A DNA stretch of 64,000 nucleotides from Acidobacteriota bacterium (GTDB lineage Bacteria > Acidobacteriota > Polarisedimenticolia > J045). The position numbers and the translations under genes were made by a program. The DNA lies in NCBI GenBank assembly GCA_017994815.1, contig JAGOJY010000001.1:1-64000 (forward strand), read 5' to 3'. This document shows positions 58,136 through 64,000 of the stretch, in pieces; within the stretch, counting starts at the first letter, position 1, and each line of letters opens with the position of its first letter. The notes below the pieces were generated by a model. That model was not told the DNA's origin and ran no database searches. It worked only from the letters and a program-made list of their open reading frames with translations.

Positions 58136-60141
58136 GGCTGCACCCCCGCGCCCGCCGGGGCGCTGCCGCGGTCGAGCCCTCCGCCCCACGCGCCGCGGGC
58201 CCACGTGCGATCGTCGCCGGCCTCGGGGACGGCGTAGCGGTCCTTGCCGCCGAGATCGAGCAGCAAGCCGACGGAACCGGTGCCGCGCTCGGCGCTGCCG
58301 GTTCCCTGCGCGCCGGCGGGATCGCGGGCGGCCAGCACGTCGTCCCCGCCGAGGTCGGCGTAGAGCGCCACGCCGTTCGCGTGGCCCTGCCCCTGGCCGA
58401 TCCCACCGACCACCGCGAGGTCGTTGCCCTGCATGTCCACGAGCGCGCCGACCGCGAGGTCGTGCGCCGCCCCCTGCGCCGGGCCGTACTCCGCCGTGCG
58501 CTGGTCGTCGCCGGCCACGTCCACGAGGGCGCCGGAGCCCATGTGGATCCCCGCGCCCTGCCCGTACTGGCCCAGCGTGTAGCTGTCGTGCCCGCCGCCG
58601 TCGACGAACAGGCCGGTCGCGTACCAGTAGCCGACACCCTGGCCGTAGACGTCGGCCGCGTAGACGTCGTTGCCCGCGGCGTCCCACAGCACGCCGACAC
58701 CGCCGGCGACCTGCTCGTAGCGGTGGCCGAGCCCCATGCCCTGCGCCAGCGACTGGTGGCGGTCGGCGAACAGCGGCTGGTCCACGTACTCGCCGCCCGC
58801 GCGGTACACGTCGGCGCCGGCGCGATCGGCCAACACGCCGACGCCGAGAGTCGTCCCGAAACCCTGCCCCAGCTTGGCGAGGGTGTAGGCGTCGCGACCC
58901 GCGGCGTCCGCGAGCAGCCCGATCCCGGCGCCGGCCGCGCCCTGCGCCAGCGCCGCCGCGCGGTACGTGTCGTTGCCGGCGCGGTCGAGCAGCAGGCCCG
59001 CGCCGAACCACGCCGCGCCCTGCGTCAGCGCCGCGCCCTCGTACGTGTCGTCGCCGCCGAGATCGCGCAGCAGCGACAGGCCGAGCACGGCGCCGCCGAA
59101 GCAGCCCCAGGCGTCGGCGCGGTACGTGTCGTTGCCCGCCATGTCGATGATCAGCTCGAGCGCGGCGCCGGTCTCGGGCGGGGCGGGGGGTCGCGGCGCC
59201 TCGTACACGTCGTCGCCGCCGAAGTCGATGATCACGGCGCCCGCAAGGCGCCAGCGGTTCGGCCCCGGGCCGCCGAGGTACACCGGCCCGGCGGGCGTGA
59301 GGAACGGGCCGACGGCGAGTCCCCCGGCGCCGACGACGTCGGTGCGCCAGCCGGGCTGGATCTCGGAGCCCGGCAGCGCGCTGAGGAAGGCGTCGGCCGC
59401 GATCAGGAGCGTGCCCGCGGCGCGGGCGAGGGTGGCACGGTCGAGCCGCTCGCCGAGCGCGAGCACCGCGGCGCGCTCGGCGACCGACGGCGCGGCGCTC
59501 AGCGGCGGCGCGGGCGGCGGCGCACCCGGCACCGTTTCGCCGTTCTGGAACCAGAGGGCCGGCAGGGCCGCGACGATGCGCTGCCGGTCGGCCAACGACA
59601 GCGACGCCAGCGCTTCTCCCGCGAGATCGCGGGCCCGGCCGGCATCGACCGCGAGCTGGCCGACGAGATCGCTCCATGGCTGCGTCATCGCGGGCGCACC
59701 CTCGCCGATCGCGCGCGACACATCGTTGAGCTGCTGCAGTTGCTCGCGCGCGCTCTGCGGCGAGGCAAGCTCGTAGCGCTGCGCGCGCTCGACGCCGAGA
59801 AGCTCCAGCGCCTCGCCCGCGGCGAGGAAGGCCAGCGCGCCCTCGTCGGGCAGGCGCGGCGCCTCGCGCGCGAGGGCGACCCACGGCGAGGCGAGGCCGA
59901 GCAACTCGACCGGGCCGCGCAGCGCGCGGTCGCCGGCCGCGAGCCGGAGGTCGGTCTCCGCCAGGTCGCGCGGGAACGCGAGGTCGGCACGCTCCAGCCC
60001 GAGATCGCCGAGCAGCGCGTCGAGCGCCGCGTCGGCCTCGGCCGGCCACGCGGCGCCGGGAGCGGTCTCGGGCGCCGGCGCGTCCGCCGCGACGGCCAGC
60101 GACGCCACGCTGAGCAACGGGGCCAACAGCCGGAGGTTCAC
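58132..60141 (-). CDS. Exported GxDxY tandem-repeat protein
   Basis: A 669-residue protein from a GTG overlapping the RluA-type gene stop (GTGA). Signal peptide 1-19. Residues about 25-280 are helical and alanine-rich. From about 304 to 635 there are some twelve repeats of 26-28 residues of the form G-h-L-x-D-x-x-G-x-D-x-Y-x(n)-Q-G-x-x-x-G, with aspartates at about 306, 333, 360, 386, 412, 439, 487, 514, 541, 569, 596 and 629. The pattern suggests a parallel beta-helix with stacked Asp-Gly turns, perhaps calcium-binding. No named family is recognised. It is probably a surface or periplasmic structural protein. Confidence 0.82.
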   Translation of the reverse strand: MNLRLLAPLLSVASLAVAADAPAPETAPGAAWPAEADAALDALLGDLGLERADLAFPRDLAETDLRLAAGDRALRGPVELLGLASPWVALAREAPRLPDEGALAFLAAGEALELLGVERAQRYELASPQSAREQLQQLNDVSRAIGEGAPAMTQPWSDLVGQLAVDAGRARDLAGEALASLSLADRQRIVAALPALWFQNGETVPGAPPPAPPLSAAPSVAERAAVLALGERLDRATLARAAGTLLIAADAFLSALPGSEIQPGWRTDVVGAGGLAVGPFLTPAGPVYLGGPGPNRWRLAGAVIIDFGGDDVYEAPRPPAPPETGAALELIIDMAGNDTYRADAWGCFGGAVLGLSLLRDLGGDDTYEGAALTQGAAWFGAGLLLDRAGNDTYRAAALAQGAAGAGIGLLADAAGRDAYTLAKLGQGFGTTLGVGVLADRAGADVYRAGGEYVDQPLFADRHQSLAQGMGLGHRYEQVAGGVGVLWDAAGNDVYAADVYGQGVGYWYATGLFVDGGGHDSYTLGQYGQGAGIHMGSGALVDVAGDDQRTAEYGPAQGAAHDLAVGALVDMQGNDLAVVGGIGQGQGHANGVALYADLGGDDVLAARDPAGAQGTGSAERGTGSVGLLLDLGGKDRYAVPEAGDDRTWARGAWGGGLDRGSAPAGAGVQP

Positions 60142-61091
60142 GGGCTCACCCCTTCCATCCAGGCCGAGAACTCGGCCGGCAGCGGGGCCACGATCTCGAG
60201 CCGCCGCGCGGGCTCGCGCGGCGCCGGGAGCGCGATCCGGTGGCTGTGCAGCATCAGCCGGTCCGCGGCGAGCTTCGCACGCAGCTCGTCGTCCAGCGCG
60301 CCGAGCTTGAGGTAGTGGCGGTACGCGCGATCGTCGAGCACGTAGAGCTTGTCGCCGATGATCGGGTAGCCGGCGTGGGCCATGTGCGCGCGGATCTGGT
60401 GCCGCCGGCCGGTCTTGGGCGTCACCCGCACGAGGCTGGCGCGGCCGAGCCGCCGCAGGACCTCGACGTGGGTCTCGGAGGGGCGGCCGGCCTCGTGGCC
60501 GCCCTGCCGATACACGAACTGGTCGCGCGTCACCGCGGCCAGCGGCAGGTCGATGGCGAAGGTGTCGTCCGCCGGTTCGCCGAACACGAGCGCGAGGTAG
60601 GTCTTCTCGACGCGCCCGCGTTCGAACGACGTCTGCACCTTGCGTGCGGCCCAGGTGTGCTTGCCGAGCAGCAGCGCGCCGGAGGTTTCGGCGTCGAGCC
60701 GGTGCGCCAGCGTCAGCTCCGGCTCGCCGCGCCGCTGGCGCAGCAGCGTGATCACCGTGTTGCGGTAGTGGCTGTGCGTCGGGTGCACGACCAGGCCGGC
60801 GGGCTTGTCGATCGCCAAAAGGTCGTCGTCTTCGTAGAGGATGTCGGGGTCGAACGGGATCGTCTCCTCGTTGACCGCCGGATCGTCCACGATCACGATC
60901 CCGCCCTCGCGCACCGGCGTCGACGGCTTGACCGGCGCCTCCCACGAGAGGCGGACGCGCTCCTCGATCGCGTGCTGGATGCGGGTGCGGGACAGCTTGG
61001 GGATCATCCGCTGGAGGAACTGGTCCAGGCGGTATCCGGCAAAGGCCGGGCCGACCTTGAACCTGGCCGCGCTGTCCCGCCGCTGCTCCAC
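60138..61091 (-). CDS. RluA-family RNA pseudouridine synthase
   Basis: A 317-residue protein from a GTG at 61091. The N-terminal S4-like domain (DQFLQRMIPKLSRTRIQHAI) is followed by the RluA/RluD catalytic core with the Asp in LAHRLDAETSGALLL, KTYLALVFGEP and GRRHQIRAHMAHAGYPIIGD. It converts specific uridines of 23S rRNA or tRNA to pseudouridine. It is the first gene of a four-gene operon otherwise concerned with the envelope, an unusual partnership. It has a leaderless-type promoter. Confidence 0.93.
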   Translation of the reverse strand: MEQRRDSAARFKVGPAFAGYRLDQFLQRMIPKLSRTRIQHAIEERVRLSWEAPVKPSTPVREGGIVIVDDPAVNEETIPFDPDILYEDDDLLAIDKPAGLVVHPTHSHYRNTVITLLRQRRGEPELTLAHRLDAETSGALLLGKHTWAARKVQTSFERGRVEKTYLALVFGEPADDTFAIDLPLAAVTRDQFVYRQGGHEAGRPSETHVEVLRRLGRASLVRVTPKTGRRHQIRAHMAHAGYPIIGDKLYVLDDRAYRHYLKLGALDDELRAKLAADRLMLHSHRIALPAPREPARRLEIVAPLPAEFSAWMEGVSP

Positions 61092-61097
61092 GGGGAC

Positions 61098-61103
61098 AGG
61101 ATA
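61098..61103 (-). promoter_or_regulatory. -10 box of a probable leaderless promoter (RluA operon)
   Basis: Leftward TATCCT ends six bases before the GTG at 61091. Confidence 0.55.
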
Positions 61104-61153
61104 CCGCGGGCCCCGCGCCGCACGGCCGGCGGGCGCCGCGCGGGGCCGCTTCC

Positions 61154-61159
61154 TATAAT
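61154..61159 (+). promoter_or_regulatory. -10 box of a probable leaderless promoter (gene at 61166)
   Basis: A consensus TATAAT ends six bases before the ATG at 61166. It is back to back with the RluA-operon promoter, with about 50 bases between the two boxes. Confidence 0.65.
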
Positions 61160-61165
61160 CCCGCC

Positions 61166-62182
61166 ATGCTGCGAGCCAACCTGCTGCCCGTCGCGGTCCT
61201 GGCGACCGCCGTCACAGTACTGCTCTCCACCACGCCGGCCCCGGCCCAGTACGGCGAGGCCGCGCTGATCGCCCCGGGCGAGCCGGTCCCGGTGCAGCTC
61301 GTCCTCGGCCAGGGCGGGTCCGCGGGACGCGAGCTGGCGCCCCTGCTCGGCAAGCGCCCGGTGCTGGTCGTGTACTGGCGGCCGCGCGACAGCATGTCGG
61401 AGCAGGTGCTGGTCACGACCGCCCAGTTCGCGCGCGCGTCCGCGGCTGGTGCGACGCTGTTCCCGGTCGCGGTGCTCGCGGCCTCGCAGCCACCCTCCGA
61501 CATCGCGGCGCGGCTGTCGGAGCTGGGGTTGGCGGAGCTGGCCGCGCGGCAGGACGGCGGGCAGCTCGCGATGGCGTTCGGTTTGCGCCGCGCCCCCGGG
61601 TTCGCGCTGATCGACGCCGGCGGCGTGCTGCGCGCGGTCGGCGGATCGGACATCAGCCAGGTCGGGGCGGGCGGCGTGTCGATCGGGGACGCGCTGGTCG
61701 CGGCCTCGCGCGGCGAACCGGTGCCGACACTCGGCATGCTCGCCGCGCAGCCGATCTACCGCCTGCTCGGCCGGCCGCTGCCCGACGGCGCGGTGACGGA
61801 ACTCGACGGGCGGACCTGGCGCAAGCTCTCGGAGTACGTCAAGCCCGGACACCACACGCTGGTGTTCGCGTGGCTGCCGACGTGCCCGCACTGCCGCGAA
61901 CTCCTGCCCAAGCTGCGCGAGTGGTACGAGCGCACGCGGCCGGAGGACCTGCGGATCGTGGACATCGCGCGGGCCGAGGCACCGGCCCTGCAGAGCGAGG
62001 CCGCGAGCATCGTCAAGAACTTCCCGTGGGTGCACCTGCTCGACGTCGATCGGGCGATGTTCCGCTCGCTGCTCGTCGTCGAGACCCCGACGGTTTACCT
62101 GATCGGGCACGACGGCAACGTCGAGGCGATCAACGTCGGCGCCAGCATCAACTGGGACAAGTGGCTGAACAAGACCCGCTGA
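61166..62182 (+). CDS. Exported tandem thioredoxin-fold protein (TlpA-like C-terminal domain)
   Basis: A 338-residue protein with a signal peptide (VLATAVTVLLSTTPAPAQ). The first thioredoxin-like half (about 30-175) has AhpC/Redoxin-type VLVVYWRPRDSMSEQV, where the usual CxxC is missing. The second half (about 195-338) has FAWLPTCPHCRELLPKL with a complete CPHC site and the cis-proline in VVETPTVYLI. The active half probably reduces periplasmic disulfides, for example in cytochrome c maturation. A hairpin with TTTA follows its stop. Confidence 0.85.
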   Translation: MLRANLLPVAVLATAVTVLLSTTPAPAQYGEAALIAPGEPVPVQLVLGQGGSAGRELAPLLGKRPVLVVYWRPRDSMSEQVLVTTAQFARASAAGATLFPVAVLAASQPPSDIAARLSELGLAELAARQDGGQLAMAFGLRRAPGFALIDAGGVLRAVGGSDISQVGAGGVSIGDALVAASRGEPVPTLGMLAAQPIYRLLGRPLPDGAVTELDGRTWRKLSEYVKPGHHTLVFAWLPTCPHCRELLPKLREWYERTRPEDLRIVDIARAEAPALQSEAASIVKNFPWVHLLDVDRAMFRSLLVVETPTVYLIGHDGNVEAINVGASINWDKWLNKTR

Positions 62183-62204
62183 AGGGCAGGACGACGCGTT
62201 TGCG

Positions 62205-62225
62205 GGCCGGCTGCGCCGGCCTTTA
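62205..62225 (+). terminator. Hairpin terminator of the thioredoxin-fold gene
   Basis: A perfect 7-bp stem GGCCGGC-TGC-GCCGGCC (62205-62221) followed by TTTA, 22 bases after the stop. It also lies at the 3' end of the convergent GH57 gene. Confidence 0.5.
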
Positions 62226-63815
62226 CGAGAGCGCCCAGTCGAGGTCGAGGTCGGGGAGGATGCGGTCGCGGTCCTCGAGATCGGCGAGGATCGTCTCGTC
62301 GTGCGGACCCTCGTCGAGCATCCGGGCGAGCGCGCCGAAGTTCTCGACGTGGCCGAGGAACCGGCGCTTCGCGTAGTCGGGCGCGGTCCCGTTGGTGACG
62401 AGGAACGGCCAGTCGCTCGCCTGCGCGAGCATCGCCTCGCGGGCGGCCTGGCGCAGCACGCGGTCGACGAACGGCGATTCGCCCGCGCGGGTGCGCAGCA
62501 GGCGCAGCAGGTCTTCGCCGAGCGCGACGAGCGGCGGGAGCATCCACTCCACCCGGGGGCCGAGCCAGGTTTCGAAGTAGCCGCCGGCACCCCAGGTGCT
62601 CGTTTCCAACTCCACGACCTCCCGTTCGGGCCACGCCTCCAGGACGTCGGCGGGGGTCAGCGCCGCCAGTTCGTCCTGGTCCCAGGCGAGGCCGCGAAAC
62701 AGCTGGTCGAGGAACCACGGCCCCTCGAACCACCAGTGGCCGAACAGTTCGGCGTCGTAGGGGCAGGCGATCACCGCCGGGCGGCCCGTGCGACCGGTGA
62801 AGCCGCGGGCCTCGGCGAGGCGCGCCGCGAGGAAGTGCGCCGCGTGGTCCGCGGCCCGCTCCCGCCCGCCAACGGGGTCGTACAGCTCGGGATGGCGGCC
62901 GCTGCGATCGGCGACGCGGTGGTACTTGAGGCCGGTGAAGGAACGTTCGCCGGAGGGGTCGGCGCAGGGTTGCAGCAGCTCGGCCGGCAGTTCCCAGCCG
63001 ATGTCGCGGTGGAAGTCGCGGTAGACAGGGTCCGCCGGGTAGCCCGCCCGCGACGACCAGACTTGCTGGGCCGCGGACGGATCGCGGGCGAACGCGGCCA
63101 CGCCGCGCGGGCCGCGCACGGGCGCGAACACGCCGTCGCGCGGCCGCGGGCTGGCGTGCTCGAGCGCGTGGGTCTCGACGAAGAACCAGCGCAGGCCGGC
63201 CTCGGCCAGGTGGCGCTCGAGCGCCGGCGCGAACGCGCACTCCGGCAGCCAGATCCCGCGCGGCGCACGACCGAACACGCGTTGGTGTTCCCGGACGGCG
63301 GAACGCACCTGCCCGCGGACGATCTCCGGCCGGTCGAGCCACAGCGGGAGCAGCGCGTGCGTCGCCCCGCACGTGGCCAGCTCCAGCACGCCCTCGGCCT
63401 CGAGCCGCGCCAGCTCGCCCGGGATGTCGCGCCGGAGTTCCTCGCGGTACAGCGCCAGCAGCCGCTCGAGACGTTCCCGGTAGAAGCGCACGAGCTGCTG
63501 CAGCGGGCCGTTCCCCGCGGCGCGCTGCCGCTCGCGGTCCACCAGCTGCAGCAGGTCCAGCGCGTGCTGCTCGGTGCGGCGGGTCAACAGCGGGTCGGAG
63601 AGCATCGCCACGAGCGTCGGCGAGACGTCGATCGTGATCCGCAGCGGGATCCCGTCCGCGGTCAGCCCGCGCAGCGTGTCGATCAGCGGCAGGTAGCTCT
63701 CGAGCACGGCCTCGAACAGCCACCGCTCCTCGAGGAACGCCGGCAGCTCGGCGTGGCGCACCCACGGCAGGTGGGCGTGCAGGAGCAGGACCAGCGCGGA
63801 GCGGGGGCGGATCAA
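62223..63815 (-). CDS. GH57 family 1,4-alpha-glucan branching enzyme
   Basis: A 530-residue enzyme that makes alpha-1,6 branches in glycogen. LLLHAHLPWVRH at the N-terminus, the catalytic nucleophile Glu in GIWLPECAFAP, the acid/base Asp in CPYDAELFGHWW, and a helical C-terminal DUF1957 domain (LLRTRAGESPFVDRVLRQAAREAML) match the Thermus and Thermococcus branching enzymes. It starts at a TTG sharing TTGA with the stop of the DUF4912 gene. It probably works with a glycogen synthase outside the window. Confidence 0.92.
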   Translation of the reverse strand: MIRPRSALVLLLHAHLPWVRHAELPAFLEERWLFEAVLESYLPLIDTLRGLTADGIPLRITIDVSPTLVAMLSDPLLTRRTEQHALDLLQLVDRERQRAAGNGPLQQLVRFYRERLERLLALYREELRRDIPGELARLEAEGVLELATCGATHALLPLWLDRPEIVRGQVRSAVREHQRVFGRAPRGIWLPECAFAPALERHLAEAGLRWFFVETHALEHASPRPRDGVFAPVRGPRGVAAFARDPSAAQQVWSSRAGYPADPVYRDFHRDIGWELPAELLQPCADPSGERSFTGLKYHRVADRSGRHPELYDPVGGRERAADHAAHFLAARLAEARGFTGRTGRPAVIACPYDAELFGHWWFEGPWFLDQLFRGLAWDQDELAALTPADVLEAWPEREVVELETSTWGAGGYFETWLGPRVEWMLPPLVALGEDLLRLLRTRAGESPFVDRVLRQAAREAMLAQASDWPFLVTNGTAPDYAKRRFLGHVENFGALARMLDEGPHDETILADLEDRDRILPDLDLDWALS

Positions 63816-64000
63816 CGGTCCACCCGCCCGCCGCGGTCAACCGGTGAACTCGGCAGCGGGTCGCGTGCGGCCCCGCACGGCAGGTGCGCCAGCGGCGAGC
63901 GCGCGATCGGCGTGAAACCCGGCGTGGTGCCGAGCTCGAGGTGGACGGACATCCCGGGCTTTGGCAGCTCGAAGACATGCGTCCCGGAAGGAAGCTCCAG
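63812..64000 (-). CDS. DUF4912 protein, C-terminal part (cut by window edge)
   Basis: The last 62 residues are visible. ELPSGTHVFELPKPGMSVHL, then ELGTTPGFTPIARSPLAHLP match the strand pattern and 'piARS' motif of DUF4912 domains, followed by a disordered tail. DUF4912 proteins often precede GH57 branching enzymes, which is the case here with a TTGA overlap. The domain may bind a glucan; function unknown. Confidence 0.7.
   Translation of the reverse strand: MELPSGTHVFELPKPGMSVHLELGTTPGFTPIARSPLAHLPCGAARDPLPSSPVDRGGRVDR

Noticed and set aside
1-64000. Defence island, prophage or integrated element
   Set aside because: No integrase, capsid, restriction or abortive-infection genes were recognised, and base composition looks even throughout.
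1-64000. tRNA, rRNA or riboswitch in the intergenic gaps
   Set aside because: Reading the gaps found no cloverleaf, GTTCGA-type T-loop or known aptamer core; the leader of the subtilase gene was examined for a c-di-GMP aptamer and does not match.

Overview
This is a chromosomal stretch from a high-GC (roughly 70 % by eye), Gram-negative-type bacterium. The evidence is an Lgt, several lipoprotein and Tat signals, a heptosyltransferase-like GT9 enzyme, a NuoB subunit, MotA/MotB, an RpoH-type sigma factor and FabI. Several traits fit Acidobacteriota (Thermoanaerobaculia/Holophagae-like): a subtilase with an LWxDG hexapeptide tail, a DksA-finger/PP2C phosphatase, GH57 next to DUF4912, and TMTC-like TPR membrane proteins. 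That placement is inference; the window holds no rRNA, tRNA or marker set that would settle it. No prophage, CRISPR array or complete insertion sequence was seen.

Layout. 1-5.5 kb: edge zinc-ribbon protein, mscL, motA-motB, DUF4126 protein, secreted protein, HAD phosphatase. 5.5-9.9 kb: glycosylation cluster (GT9, methyltransferase, TMTC-like TPR membrane protein). 10-12.5 kb: a NUDIX/Cas4-like nuclease fusion translationally coupled to an RpoH-type sigma factor. 12.7-15.7 kb: subtilase and membrane protein. 15.9-20.4 kb: nuoB-midA, acyl-CoA dehydrogenase and fabI. 20.4-24.4 kb: biotin ligase, lgt, alcohol dehydrogenase, TetR, small secreted protein. 24.5-33 kb: M49-like lipoprotein with hybrid kinase, YceI, DUF4091 and beta-propeller proteins. 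33-38.7 kb: PP2C phosphatase, thioredoxin, GH13, class V aminotransferase, SRPBCC/GyrI protein. 38.9-40.4 kb: SPFH mini-operon. 40.4-42.6 kb: dsrC with DsrM- and DsrK-like genes. 42.7-49.7 kb: TGS GTPase, ferritin, MFS transporter, glucokinase, aldo/keto reductase, SEC-C protein, DUF47/PiT phosphate uptake. 49.8-55.6 kb: amidase, S9 peptidase, secreted protein, TPR-zincin. 55.7-61.1 kb: response regulator, then a four-gene operon (RluA-type synthase, GxDxY-repeat protein, HEAT protein, LysM/M23 peptidase) joined by three successive GTGA overlaps. 61.1-64 kb: tandem thioredoxin-fold protein, GH57 branching enzyme and a cut DUF4912 gene.

How it works together. Most genes are ordinary housekeeping or envelope functions. 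The lifestyle hinted at is a respiring heterotroph with glycogen-type glucan metabolism (GH57, GH13, glucokinase), secreted peptidases and a DsrC-linked thiol/disulfide membrane module without DsrAB nearby. A striking regulatory trait is that many first genes carry a TANNNT box exactly 6-7 bases before the start codon with no Shine-Dalgarno sequence, which suggests widespread leaderless transcription. Genes inside operons are instead joined by 1-4 base overlaps. The least familiar parts are the NUDIX/iron-sulfur nuclease fusion at 10.0-11.4 kb, the GxDxY-repeat operon at 56.5-61.1 kb, the SPFH/ribbon-helix-helix mini-operon and the DsrC module.
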